This document shows positions 36,441 through 48,929 of a DNA stretch of 64,000 nt, in pieces (the first letter of the stretch is position 1; each line of letters opens with the position of its first letter). Location of the stretch: NCBI GenBank assembly GCA_907165065.1, contig OU015524.1:34539295-34603294 (forward strand). The letters run 5' to 3'. The stretch comes from Caprimulgus europaeus (Eukaryota; Chordata; Aves; Caprimulgiformes; Caprimulgidae). The notes beneath the pieces were generated by a model that saw nothing but the letters and a program-made list of their open reading frames with translations, searched no databases and had not been told where the DNA came from. The translations under genes were made by a program, and so were the position numbers.

Positions 36441-39400
36441 AGCCGGGCACTGAGCTCAGCTCTGAGACTGCAAAGAGGAGTAAGAGACCTCCCAGACTGT
36501 GATTTCATTCCAGTCTTTCTACAAACATCCTCCTTGCCCCGCTGGGGCAGACGGGGTCTGCAGAAGGCTGTCAAACCCCACATTTGGCAGGCTAGGCAGG
36601 GAAGGAGTTTCCCACACTGATGACCTCTGCTAAAGGATGTCCCACGGCAGTTAAGAAAAAGTGTCCACCTGAGGCTTGGAAACACGTCACATCTGCAGTG
36701 GTTTTAAATTGGGAGCAAATAACCTCAGTAAAATCCTTATCTGGAAGTCAGGCAGTGAGGCTTGCACCAAAACATATGGGCTTGCTGCCAAAGCTCTTGC
36801 ATAGCACTGACACAAGAGTATTACATACGAAGGCCCTCTTGCAGGAGCTGGCCACCCAACTCCAGGAGGCTCCCAAGGCTTCCAGTCTGTCCTGCACATG
36901 CCCTGCAGACAGCTCATTAATTTCCATTCCACAGCCCAATCTCTTCTTCCTCTGACACAATTACTTAAAAGATTCTTTGCAGCCCTCCAGGCGTCCCACC
37001 CTCTCGCTGGCTTCCCTTTTCACAGCTCTCTCCAGCTCATCTCCACAGGACTTTGCCCTGAGCCTTCCTTCAGAAGAGCTTCATGGCTGAGGCCCAGGGT
37101 GGAGATGTATGGGAAGATGACAGGGATCTTCCTTGCCTTATAGCACAGACCCGTAGCTCAGGCAAAGATGGGAGAAGCCCCTAGAAGGGGAATGGAGGAA
37201 AATGAGAGCAATGCCTTGTTCCCAGGAGAAAACAGTTCAGATCTCTGCTTAGACAGCATATCAGAAGGCCTCCCATAGCTGCTTTTGGATAGGAGGCTTC
37301 AGACTGACAAACCAGGTCAGCAATCACAGGCTTGCTTCTCTTCTGGAGTGCTTGTGTCTTGGTGACATGAACAATAATAAAAGGCTTTGCTGCCTTTGGT
37401 GTCTTGCACCCCTGGGCCATACCTCATGTTTGGAGTGCAAGAGCTGATGGGGCCATTTTTGACCATGCACTCCTCATGCAGAGTCCCTGGCATGCTGCTG
37501 GGTCCTGCTGAGCTGCAGAACTACAAAAGATGACTCCTTCCCAAGGATGTACATCTCCCAGAGCAGGCAACCAAGCAGCAGCCCTGGCCACCAGCCAACA
37601 GGGAGGTGGGGACCACCAAGGAATCCAGTGGGGTGAGTCCCCAGCTGAGATAAAGCAAGTGGCCGGGCTCCCTACGCTCTCCAGCACCATGGTGGAGAAA
37701 ATGGTTTGGCGGAGGTGCGTGGGAAGCCTCTCCCAGGCACAAGTGGGTGAGAAAAGAGGGAGCATGCAGGTGCTTGTTGGAAAAGCAGGTAAACAGGCAG
37801 TATTGATCACCTGGCAGGGCTGGTAGAGTGGAGGCAGGACCTGCTGTCTCCCAGGAGCATAAGAAGGTGGGGAGGGACCATGCAGATGCTGGAAGTAGAG
37901 GTGCTGCGTGTGGTGGGTGAGGAGGAAGGTTGCCATCCAGCAAAACTGTAACTGCTTGCTTCATGAGGTGCCCCACAGGACATCTATGGCTGTCCCATAG
38001 GTTCATAATTCACCTCTCAGCTGGCCAGAGCTTGACTTATCCAGCAGCACAGCAATATTCTGCACTGCTTTGTCTCTTGCCTACCCAAACAGGGGCTGTT
38101 CCCTTCCCCCAGCCGCCTTGCCCACACTCACTGAGGGAGAACCCAGCCCTTTAATTCCAATCACAAATTCTGGAAATGATTAGTGGGCTGTCATCACTCA
38201 GCCCCACCGGATGTCAGGCACGGGGCATTTCCGTCCCCTGTAATTAATGGTGTGCAGGGCTGCCTGGCTCTGCGGTGCGCAGGGGAGAAGCGAGTGAGAG
38301 GTGGGTGTAGCGCTCCCCCCGCCTGCCCCTCTCCCTGCCCGGCTGGGAAAACCGCTGGACCAAAAACCTGAGCAAAGAATAAATTCATTCATGGCTAAAG
38401 GTAAGGACAAGGCAAAAGGGTTCACCAAAGAATTGAGTTGCCCCTGTCTGGGAAAAGAAATGGAAAATAACACGGTTGGGGTGGGGGGACAATGCTGGGA
38501 CAGCCCCCTTCACTGATGCGCAGAACTGCACTTTGTGCGACCACTGTCGCATCCCCCAAGGGGCCTGGGAACTCGGTGGCCCGTTCGTCCCCTGCCTCTT
38601 CCTGGGTACCCAGAGGCAGCTGCCAGCTCCTGCCTGACGGGGGAGGATGTCAGCATGGCACCCGCAGCCTCCCCGCAGCCTTTGTTTCCCTGCTGCCTGC
38701 CCCTCTCCCGGGGTGCTCTCTGGCTCCCGGGAGCTGCCTGTTTGCCAGCTGCCTAGCGAGAGCCGCTATCTGCCCCGTGTGAATGTGGTGCATCCATCCA
38801 GCAGCCTCCCAGGCCTTGCTGAAACGCCTCATTGTGCAGCTGGCCGGACTACGTGAGCCTGGCTACGTGGAGCCTGCTTTGCTTTGAAGCTAACTCTTCC
38901 TTTTGAGTCAACAGAGCTGTGTGGTGCAATTGTAAAATTTCCCTTCATTGGCCAACCTCCTGATGTTAACAAAAGCTCCCTGATATGTAAACAGGCCAGA
39001 TGCTGCAGGATGCTGGCTGCAGGCTCACGTACCCTCCTCGTGCCGTGAGAGGTGCTGGACTTGCACCTGCGGGCTCTCTGAGCCTGGCAGAGAGGTTCAA
39101 GCCGTGTGCCCCCCAGCCAGGGCAGAGACATCGCTTCCCTTGTCCTTTCACTGGTGACCTCAGATGAGTCTCTCCCTTCCTTTTGGATTAGCTGGCCCTG
39201 CTGAAATCCTGGCTGAAGTGGTCTTAAACATAGCAGTAGTTATCTTATGAAGAAGGGGTGAGGTTCCAGATGACTAGGGAAAAAAGGCAGAGGGATAGTA
39301 CCTGTTCTTAAAGGAGTGGAGAAGGATGTGAGAAGTAACAGCCAACACAGATTTGCCAACAGCCTAATTTCCTTCTACAGCAGGGTTGGAAGGCAAGGAG

Positions 39401-39770
39401 ATGGGGAACGTGTCCTGGCTCTAACGCTATGAGCTACTTGCATGATCAGCCTGGGTGCTGGTTTCAAAGACGCATGTTACATTTGCTGCCAATGTGGTGG
39501 TTGCAGGCAATTTGGAGATCAGGATGGGAGTTCAGGCAGATTGTGATGTTGGTGAAATGGATATAAACAGCACGCAATTCATAAGGGCAAATGCAAGCCA
39601 CAGCATTGTGGTGACAGGTGTCATTACTGAGTGACTTGACAACACACAGATGTGAAGAAAAGCAAACATCCCTACTAGGCCATACAAACAAGAGTGCCAC
39701 ATGTGTGCTGCAACCATTCCACTTCATGCAGCATTAGGAAAGCCTCATGCTTTCTCGTTATATCCGGTTT
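36441..39770. other. unique noncoding DNA
   Basis: No supported gene. A small AT-rich block with CCTTTAATTCC and GTAATTAATGG lies at about 38148-38252, and CpG-richer sequence at about 38265-38350. Confidence 0.4.
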
Positions 39771-40020
39771 TGGGAAATGCAGTTCAAGAAAGTCTTACAC
39801 CTATGGAGTCCATGGAAGATGATCAGCAGCCTAGTAACCATGGCCTATGAGTAAAGGCTGAAAGAACTGCATTTGTTTAGTCTACATAGGAGAAGAGGAA
39901 AGGGAAAAAATAACAACCTTCAGATTTGTAAAAAGTGTCTGAAAAAGGAACAGAATGGATTGTCCTTCATCTCCAGAAGACATAAGGTTAGACATCCAGA
40001 AAAACATTCCAGCTTTTTAA
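39771..40020 (+). mobile_element. ancient CR1-family LINE fragment
   Basis: By eye this tracks the CR1 segment 'AAAGATGATCAGAGGGCTGGAGCACC...CCTATGAGGAAAGGCTGAGAGAGCTGGG...GGAGAAGAGGA' in order and sense orientation. Here it reads GGAAGATGATCAGCAGCCTAG, CCTATGAGTAAAGGCTGAAAGA and AGGAGAAGAGGAAAGG. Divergence is high. The end is uncertain. Confidence 0.5.
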
Positions 40021-41358
40021 GCCCTTAAGGGCTCCCGTCCTCTTAAGAAAGAGTGCCTTGCAGAGACCACATGACCTTCTCCTGTAGAAATTTCCAAAAC
40101 CAAGGTGTTACAAATACCTGTCAGGCCCGCTTAGATGGCGGTATTCCTCCTTGGGCAGAGATATGTCTAGAGGATGTCTCAGGAGCCCTGTTTTTGGTCA
40201 TGCATCCTTACATGGTAAGGCACAGCCATGCAGTTCCAGAAGCGAGCTGGTCTTTGCAGGCTAACACAAAGGGCATAGCTGAAAATCAGTGATCAGTGAT
40301 TGTCCTCACATGGCCATGTTGTCCAGACACCACATCATATTCCTGTTTCAAAAAGTGCATAGCCTTTCAGGATACATGGCACAACACCAGGAAGCTGTCA
40401 GTTGTCCAGATGAAGCTTAATCCACTGTTCTGACAGCCCTACCCTTCATCTGACAGAGGACAGCAGGCTGCTATCCCTCTTTGCTGGGAAATTGAGTGGT
40501 TTAGTTGTACTGTGGACGCTCCTAATTCTGCAGAACTGGGGCTCAACCAGAAAGGCTCATTACATCATTCCTGTCTACAAGAATCAGATGAGAAGACTTC
40601 TTGAAAGGGTCCCTCATCCGGTGCTGGCTAAATAACAAGTAGAGATCTAGAGAAGTGGTGGATGAAGCCTACCCTTTGTTGTGGCTGAAGTTAAACCACT
40701 AATCCAGGGTAAGCAGCAAGCATGGAATAAACATCAGTCCTTGAATGAACTTTCATGACAGCAGGAGAAAGAGGGCCTGGTCTCCACTAGATCTTGCAGC
40801 AGTGCCTCAGGAGAACACACCAAAACTGGCAAGTCCTCCAGGGGGCCAGTGGGAAAGCAAACCCACAGGGGTCCTTCAGAGCCATGCCAGACTTCTGCAG
40901 AAGGCTGTTCAGAGCATACCTGGTGCCATTGTCTGTATGAGAAGTCTTCTTATGGCTGTGCTGGTTCAGCCCCATGCTGAAGCATGCAAACCGCCCCTTC
41001 CAACTCAAATGCTCTGTGAAGGTTGGCTCAAGCAAATGGGTGCTTCTGCCAGAGGGTAAGCATGTTCACAGAGGCTGGGTGGAGGCTGCATGGAAAAACT
41101 AGACCCTAAGCCTCTTTGACACAGAAAAGCCAACCCCTGGCACACACTAAAGGAGGCATTGGCGATGAAAGGGCTGACCATTGCCTGGATTACAGCACTG
41201 AGACAAGAGAGGCCACAGTGGTATAAACATCTGTCAAGAGTAGATGAAAGTTGGAGTAGAGCCATTCCCCATAGGTTTATATGATTTTTCAAGGACCGGA
41301 AGCAAATGATCCATTTTCTGCTCCTTGGTGATTTCACAGATGAGTGACCTCAGTGATC
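40021..41358. other. noncoding DNA between CR1 and pol-like relic, origin unclear
   Basis: No gene supported. Given its position between a CR1 fragment and a retrovirus-like stretch, it may be decayed transposon sequence, but I cannot assign it. Confidence 0.35.
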
Positions 41359-41670
41359 TCATGACCCATTAATAAATAATTCTTCCAAACTCCTTGGCTG
41401 AATTGCCCCCGTGTAATGGTGCAAGATGAAACCAAGGGGAATAGCTTCCTCCAAGACTTCATATTGCAGCTCAAGAGCATTTGATAGGGTCATCCCACAG
41501 GGATTACAAAATCCCCTGTGCTTGGAAGGGAGGTAAAGGGGGTCAGAGTGGATAACACAGCTTGGATCTTGGAAAGTACCTTCTCCAGTTGTCCTGCTCA
41601 GCCAAGCCAAAACTTCTCCAGCAGTTAGATCAGTTCTGCTGCATGAAGAGATACATGACCATCCCAGCAA
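41359..41670 (-). mobile_element. possible endogenous retrovirus pol relic (reverse-transcriptase region), fossil
   Basis: On the - strand the translated texture and the spacing of two blocks fit the fingers-palm part of a class III/ERVL-like reverse transcriptase: a GF..P block, then about 34 residues later a hydrophobic HY-type block followed by a SLEEL-like stretch. It is degraded and old, no LTR was found beside it, and the match was made by eye, so chance resemblance is possible. Confidence 0.28.
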
Positions 41671-42796
41671 CTCTCAGAACCTACAACTGGCCCTCCAGAT
41701 GTTCCCAGCTTTCACTGGAAACCAAAGGGGATAGTGTCTACACTATTGATTTCTACCAGCCAGCACAGCTCTGCTGCTCGAGGGCGTGAAGCAGGGAGAG
41801 CAGCCACACCAGCCAAACATCTCATAACATCTGATTTTGGTATCTGGCAAGTTTGTTCTGGGGGCTGAGCTTGGAGAAGTACCACAACCTCCTCCCCTCT
41901 TCGTCTGACTGTGGTGCTTGGGAGAGTGAGTCATCCATTTTTCATGTGGAGCTCCTCATCATTCCAAGGGAAAAGGCCATGCTTCCGGCATCCCTTGGCA
42001 TGTGGGTTTCCATTCATCTGTTGATGGCCAGGCAACATGCCATCCGCAGGACAACATGGCTGCTGCTGAGTTCTTCTGTCATTAGTGCATCCCTTTGGAC
42101 TTTGCTAAATTTCTCCAAGTCTTTTGGACAGTCTGTCTGAGTGGAGAGAGCTCAGCGTCTAGAGATTTTGGTGTCAATCCCTCAGTGCACTGTGGCCAAG
42201 TCAGAAAAGCTACCTCTTCTTTTCCCTTGATTTCTGCAAGTCCTGCACAGGGCAGGAGTGAATCGGACCTTTTGCTGCTGCAGCTCCATGTTTTCAGGCA
42301 GCAGAGGTGCATCTGTCCCCATGGGTTGTCAACAGGCTGTTAGCAGGACACCTTCAGTAAAAGGTTGGGGAACACAGTATCCCCTCTTGTCTCCTGGTGG
42401 GGGGAATATTAGATGAATAAATAGCCCAAGGCAGGCCAGCCAAATCAGGTCCTCCTGGTCTTGAGAAGCCAACCAAAGCAGACTGGGTGATCATCAAGTA
42501 GTCCCCTCACTTTGGGGAGGCACATAACACCACTTCTTGCTGGGATCAGCCAACTTTCTCCTTGGCATGGACAAAACTCCACTGTTTCACAGGAGGTGGT
42601 AAACAAGCCCTGGACCTTATCCCTTGGCTCCAGGACACACAGTTGTGAAGCTCCTCTGATCAGTGTGGGAGGAAGCGCCTCCACCCTCTTTATGGCTGCC
42701 CTGTAATGAGCCCCAGCTGCAAGCCTCTCCCTTCCATGCCTGGAAGCCCAGGCTGGCCTTGCTGGGTGGGGCATGAGATGTTTAACCCATTCCCTG
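41671..42796. other. noncoding DNA, nothing assigned
   Basis: No supported exon or repeat. A weak resemblance to a MIR 3' half around 42180-42240 was not strong enough to call. Confidence 0.4.
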
Positions 42797-42844
42797 GACA
42801 GACAGACAGACGGATGGATGGATGGATGGACAGACAGACAGATG
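42797..42844. repeat. compound tetranucleotide repeat (GACA)n(GATG)n(GACA)n
   Basis: GACA units, then GGAT/GATG units, then GACA units again, ending in GATG: a near-symmetric compound microsatellite of about 48 bases. Confidence 0.95.
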
Positions 42845-43429
42845 CTCCCCAGCTGCTGCTTAAGCGCCGTGAGCCTCTCTCTGCTGGGTTGGATGGCTGA
42901 GTTGCCATAAAGATGCTGAAAGGCTGGGGGTGCAGAGGTGTGTGGGGTCACGTGCTGGGGGGAACGGCGATGGTTTTGCTCACTCTGCACTCAGAGGTGT
43001 GCTGGGGAGTGACCTCTTCCCTGGGCTTCCAGCTCTGCTGGCACCCAAGCGTGGCTGGGGTTGTCCCCAAACCTTCTTCACAGGGCTGTTCCTGGTGACT
43101 CCCACCAGCACCCATCAAACCGGGGATGTCCATCTCATGGCCATGGTGGTCTGTGGGTTACTGCAAGGTGTCCTCTCCTTCTGCAGCCCAGTATCCCAGC
43201 TGCACCTGGGGCTTTGGCTCCTTTTTTTAAGCAGCTTTTGTCCCTTAGAGAAAATCGATGGCAAAGAACTGTCTCCGGCTGGCTCTCCTGTCTGGGCACA
43301 GGCGAGTGGCCAGGCAGCCGCTGGTGTGATGCCTACGTAGCACCGCGCCACGGAGACGGGACAGGGGATTCCTGAGGTGACAGGGCTGAAGCGAGAGAGT
43401 GGAGTGGTGCTGGATGGCGAGAGGCTTTC
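42845..43429. other. unique noncoding DNA
   Basis: Nothing recognised beyond overlapping open frames on both strands. Confidence 0.4.
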
Positions 43430-43625
43430 TCTGCTCATATAGCTAATAGACTAATTAGTAAGGAGCTTGAAACTTGGCCGTGTTTGTTGTCAAATGCAGG
43501 CCCCTTTCCAAGTGGTGTTAACAGCCTTCCCTTTTCACTCTGGGCGCATTGTACAGCCGGGGCTTTTCTGCCTCTTCACAGAGGATTCTTCATTTAGTGC
43601 TGGATATAGGCTGAATAGCTGTTGC
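43430..43625. promoter_or_regulatory. possible conserved noncoding element
   Basis: It includes GCTAATAGACTAATTAGTAAG, a paired TAAT-type homeobox site, followed by a complex, repeat-free segment. Flanks are GC-rich. Confidence 0.28.
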
Positions 43626-43660
43626 AGCTATAGGTGACAGTAGGGTCACGAGTGAGGGGT

Positions 43661-43740
43661 GGCCGGGAGGGGGCAGGAAGGGGGCAGGGTCCTGGGGCTG
43701 GGAGAGCAGTGGGAGGCTGGGAGAGGGGATGGAGGGGGCA
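43661..43740 (+). other. G-rich, quadruplex-prone segment
   Basis: Many GGG to GGGGG runs are separated by short spacers over about 80 bases. Confidence 0.6.
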
Positions 43741-46700
43741 CTGACCCAGCCCTGGGCAGCTGGGCTGGGGGTGGTGAGGGCTGTGGGCACGCTGCGGGCT
43801 GCCAGGGTGGACCGAGGCACTTGGACAGCTGAGGTCCCCCGGGACCTGGTGGCAGAGAAAGATGTCTATAGGCAAGAGAGGAGCACATGGGCAAAGGTGT
43901 GCTTCTGAGCCAAAGGTACAACTCCTCGTGCCATTTGCCCACTTCTAATTAAGATGCTGATGTTTAAATGATTCCTTTGAAAAATACTCCCCTTTCACAC
44001 AAGAGACAAAAAGTTCATAGAGGCGAAAGGCTGCCGGCACTGACAGGACACTGGCAGCGTGTGGGCAAGGGGTGGGCGAGCTGCCCCGCTGCCCCGCTGC
44101 CAAGGCAAATCTCCCAGCACAGCTGAGCTGAGCCCAGGGGAAGCTGGGAGGGTTTCTGCTGGGTTCCCACAAGAGCAGGAGCCCAGGCTGTGCCTGCAAT
44201 CACGTCTGCCCACAGCCAGCAGCCTTTGTAGGCCGCCTGGATAATGGTTATTCACTGCTAGTGGGAGCCCGGACTCTCGCCCTTTTGGGGACCACCCCTC
44301 CATCCGGACACCTGGCACTTCAGTTCCCTCCAGCCTCCCCACTGATGTGCTCCTGACTCTCCAAGTTCAGCTCCTCCTCTGGAGCATCATCCCTTGGTTT
44401 GCCCTGGGGTGCCTGAGAGCAAAGTGGCTGGGGGCTTCCGGGCCTGCCCTGTGCCCCCCTGGCCAGTGCTTTTTGCAGAGTGGGCAAGGCAGGGAGGGGA
44501 GGGCTTCGCAGGAGCATGCCTGCAACCAAGGCTGGAGGCAGGGGAGGTGCCAGCAGCCCTGGCTGTCCCTCAAGCGCTCCACGCTGCCTGAAACAGGGTA
44601 TAATTCACACCTTCACCACACACTCAAATAGCACCCCAGCCAAAGCGAGGTGAGCACCTGCCAGCCACACACAAATATTATCTGGGTGTCACGGCAAATA
44701 TTAGGCACAAGGCCTGGAGCGTGCCCGGCCTCCCCTCGAGCTTCATGAAGGCTGCTCACCCACGACAAGCCTGGCTTTCCTGCAGAGGTTTGCAATGGCA
44801 TGGCATTGCTGCTGCTGTTTTCTTTGGATTGGGGCCAACTGCTTATGGAAAAGCAGCTGAAGCAGCATGGATGGCAGGTAGTGCAGAGCCAGGGTGGGGG
44901 CTGCCTTGCCAATGAAATGGCTCACATCCCCGGCGTGGCATGGTGGAAGTTGCCCAAAACCTCAGAAGTAGGATGGTGGTTTGGCAGAGTCATGACTCCG
45001 TGACAAAAGCCATGACTGAAAGTGTTTGACATATCCACGCTCATTCATGTGATGCTTGGAGCCAGAAAAGACTTCCAAAAACATGTCCCCTCCTGCTGCC
45101 AGAGATCCAGCAGGAATTAACTCCCTTTAATAGCAGTCAGGAGACCTAATATCAAACCAGGTATTTGAGCCCTCTGACGTCCTTGCCAATTACTGCCAAG
45201 ATTTGGCCCCTGTAAAATCTGTTTGAAGACCATCCAATGAGCCCTCCACAGAAACCCAAGGTTAGCCAGCCCATGGTCTGCCTGGCAGCTGGTCACGGTG
45301 CGTGGAGTATGACTAGTCACTGAGTCACACTGGCTGTGCTCCCCTTCCCCAACTGAGCCACCAGCCAGGATCCAACAAGGCCAGAGAGACCTCTGAGATC
45401 GCTGTGCAGCCTGCCAAGGTGTTGAATCCCCAGCACCAAAAAGCTCAGGATCTCACTATTTGGACCTTGGGGCCAAAGTTTTCCACGAATGTCAGCTTCT
45501 AGTCTGGAAAATAAGTTTGGCGTCAGGGTCGGGTTTCCAGCTGAGAAGAATGAATGATCTCACTACCAAGTGGTCTATTTCCAGAGCGGCATTTCCCAAG
45601 CAGAGTGCTCTGGTGCTAAGCTCCCCTGACGCAGCACTGGCGGCACATGGCAGGGCCAGGCTGTTTCCCAGCGTGCCAGCTCGGCTTCATCATTTCCTTC
45701 ACTCTCCCTCCTTGTGTTGGGGATTGCAGTGCAAGGGACCTGGCTGCTTTTGCATTTCCTGCTTCTTTCTGTTTGCCTTTCTGGGTCTGGATGTCTCCTC
45801 AGTTTTCTGAATGCTGGTAATTCCCACCCATTCATCTGCCTTCTAAGCTCTGTTTTGAGTTCTTACATCTATTAATTTGTTGTTCATTTTCCATCCAGGC
45901 CTAGAGGCTGGGCAACCATGGAGGCAGTCTCTGTCCCAGGTAGTTCTTGGTTTAAACAACCCCTGTAATTCCCTTTGAGCAACCTCTTCCCTTTGAGTTC
46001 TTCCAGTGTATCCCTTACCTCGGCTCCTTCCATCTGCCCCTTCCTCTGTCTGATCCCATCACTTCTTTCATTTTTCACCCCCTCTTTCTACTCATCCCAG
46101 CTCCTCCCTCTGCTACTTCTCTGCCCCTCTTCTTTCTTTCTCCAGTGACTTGCTTGCTTCCCTGGAGGAGACAGGGAAGAGGCACGGGGGTCCTTACCAT
46201 GCTCATGCCTCTGGGTCGAAGCAGTGAATTCAGAGATACAGCATCCTAAAATTGGCAGCAGAGGGACAGTCATGGGCTGACATGGGAGAAGCTTTTGAGG
46301 GATTTGGACAGACAGTCACAGTAAATAGCCTCAGCCTAATACCTCCCTATTATTCCCACAGCCAGCTCTGTCCTTGCTGCTTGGAGTGGTGCTATAGGAA
46401 GGCAAGGAATAGGTGGAGGATGGGTGGGAAGCCTGCCGGTGGCACAAAGCTCCCTTGCCATGGGATTCAGCCGTCCCCACCTTTGCCCGTAGTGGGGCAC
46501 TGTGGGGTACAGCCAGAAGGTCCCAAGGGGCTGGGGGTGGGAAATGCCCTGGCAGAGCTGATGGCCCCTGGGGAAAGCAGGAAAACGGCTAGGGAGGAGA
46601 TAAGCCCAGAGCACAATGCCCTGGCTGAGGTCTCCACAGAGACACAGTCAGAGAAGCTGCTGCTCCCATTTCCTAGGGCAAACAGCAGCCTCCCAGCAGC

Positions 46701-47689
46701 ACTGCCCCCAGTAGCTGACAGCAGGTGGGGATCTGCCCTCGTCACCTGCCTGGACTGACAAGCTTGGCATCTTTTGCATCTCCTTTTTTTGTGTTGTTAG
46801 TAAGACCCAGATTCCCTCACCTGCCTTCAGGTGTGATGCTCCCAGTAGAGTTATGTCTGACTGGTTTCCAGAGGCGGAAAGGGAGAACTGAACCTCCTCT
46901 GACATCCACTTGGTGTAAGCACCCACCTTTTCTGCTGTCAAAAGCAGAAAGCACAGAACTATCAAACAAACAGATCTTGGAGTAGTACCTGGGAGGGCAG
47001 GTTCTCCGAAGTCCTGCTTTCCTCAGCGGTCTCAGCAGTGTCCTGCTGAATTTGCTCCACAGGCCCCAGAAACAAGTCTCTGCTGTGGCCAGCCTTGCCC
47101 ATGTGCCACAGGCTCTTGCAAATTGGAGTGGGAACTTCTCACTTCCTCTGCTGCTGCTGAGCTCACCTGGTCATGCCCTTCGCGATGAAGAACCCGAGGA
47201 AGGAAATGCTGGTGGTATCCATCTGCAACAGCCTGGGCAAGGAAGGGAGGGGCTGTGCTGGGCATGGAGCTGGAAAGCTGTCTGGATCCACCTGGCACCT
47301 GGTACAGGACAGAGCTGTATGGGAGAGCAGGGCCTATAGCTTAGCCCCATGGTGGCAAAGAGGTTGTCATGTCACCCCAGCATCTGAAATGAAGTCCAAC
47401 GTGCTTTTGTTCCACACCTTAGCCAACACGCCAAGGTGCCTTTCCCCTAGAAGCACAACACTGAACAGTCTCCACATTTGGAGAGCTCTCTAGGGTTGGT
47501 TTTGATCCAGGGGCTTGGACTTTGCATCTCTACCCATCTTAGCTGCTCAGCTCAGGCCACCTGGATCAAAGGCTCATCCTTCCTCAACAAACACTGCAAA
47601 GGCAGTTTGCAGGATGGAGTGAATGAAGGATGTGATTAGATCTGCCTCATCTGCCTCCTTTGTTTAAGGGAATGTGATGGCAGCCCATC
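43741..47689. other. unique noncoding DNA
   Basis: No supported gene. A small AT-rich block with two AAATATTA cores lies at about 44672-44702, and a CT-rich segment spans 45990-46145. The + frame at 46252-46758 (168 codons) has no recognised domain. Confidence 0.4.
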
Positions 47690-47865
47690 TCCAATCCAGC
47701 TGTGTCCAGTTTTATAGATACGTGCTATAGATACTCATCTGCTTCAAGAAGCCTGGATTATTATTTAGCGTTCCACACACAGAAGATTAATATTTTGCTG
47801 GGTCTGGCAGTATGAATTACAAATCAGCTGTGTATGAAATGTGTTAAACAGCTTTCAGGCATGCT
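47690..47865. promoter_or_regulatory. possible conserved noncoding element
   Basis: AT-rich block with GATTATTATTTAGCG, AAGATTAATATTTTG and ATGAATTAC cores in about 120 bases, set between GC-richer sequences. Confidence 0.28.
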
Positions 47866-48549
47866 GCAGGGCAGGAGAGAGGGGCAGTGGCACAGCTGGG
47901 GGCCTGGGGCTGAGTGAGCAACCTACAGCAAGGGCATGAAGATGAAAAATGCAGCCTCCATGCACCAGTTGTTATGTGTCAGGCCTGCTTATACACTTAA
48001 CGCTCTAATGCTTTTGCCCTCTGATAGCTAGAGGCTAGATAGTGGCCTGCTATGGTGAATAACTGAGAAATAAATAAAATATTTACAAGCACAACTGGTG
48101 TGAGCTCAAAAGCTGGTGTTCCTGCCTCCCCATGACATTTACCTCTCCCTGCCTTTTTCATGTTCCCCATGTGAAGAGCCAGGGCTCTGCAGCAATGACC
48201 CGCTGGGCTGCTCTGCCAGTGACACCCAGCAAAGGAGGTAACCTGCTGCCCAGGAGCATCTAAGTACCCTGAAAAGGCACCAGCCAGCCCCCACAGCCCC
48301 ATGTGCTACCACTTCCCCTTGGATTTGTCTGCTGTGTGGTGAGCATCTTTCTCAGAAGACTTCAATGGGTCTGCTTCACTCTGAGGAGCAGTTGAAATGG
48401 GTTGGATATATCAAAAGTGAGCAAACGCAGGGGCAGATGGCAGTGAAATGCATCTGACAGCCACCGGCACAAGAGCCGTGACCCAGAGAGGTTGCTGTTG
48501 GCTCTGTCCCTGTGTGGCTGTGCTGCTACTGCCTCCCCAGAAAGCTGAA
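47866..48549. other. unique noncoding DNA
   Basis: No supported gene or repeat family. Confidence 0.4.
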
Positions 48550-48745
48550 GTAGTACGTGCTCTCTGGGACGTAGGGACACCTTGATTGTGGTGTTAATGT
48601 ATTCTTAGTCGCGCCAAGGATGGGTTTCAGTAGCCAAGTTACTACGTGCCTATTGTCCAGTGCATGATATTACAGGGACTTTCCTACCCCAGCGGTGTCA
48701 CCCACGTGTGTGTAACCATTACCGACAGCTGCTGACTCATGGGTT
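48550..48745. promoter_or_regulatory. transcription-factor motif cluster: three hypoxia-type cores, NF-kB, AP-1
   Basis: TACGTGC at 48554-48560 followed by TCTCT is close to the core of the classic EPO hypoxia-response element (TACGTGCTGTCT). A second TACGTGC is at 48643-48649, and CACGTG is at 48703-48708. A canonical NF-kB site GGGACTTTCC lies at 48675-48684 and a canonical AP-1 site TGACTCA at 48733-48739. All sit in under 190 bases. If the locus flanks VEGFA, a hypoxia- and inflammation-responsive enhancer would make sense, but that link is inference. Confidence 0.4.
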
Positions 48746-48929
48746 CGGCACACCTCCGGCCCTGGAGGCTGCTCTCCGGTCTCCAAAGCAGCTGGAAACC
48801 TCGTTTATTTTCAGGAGATGAGGAGGAGAAGGAGACTAAGACTTAGTTACTCCCAGCTGGCCCATGACATAATGCACGGAGGTGTACAAGAAGAAACAGC
48901 ATCTTATAAAATGCTCCACTGTCTGCTTC

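Noticed and set aside
42150-42240. Sense MIR-like 3' half
   Set aside because: Only scattered words agree; weaker than the 24.4-kb relic.
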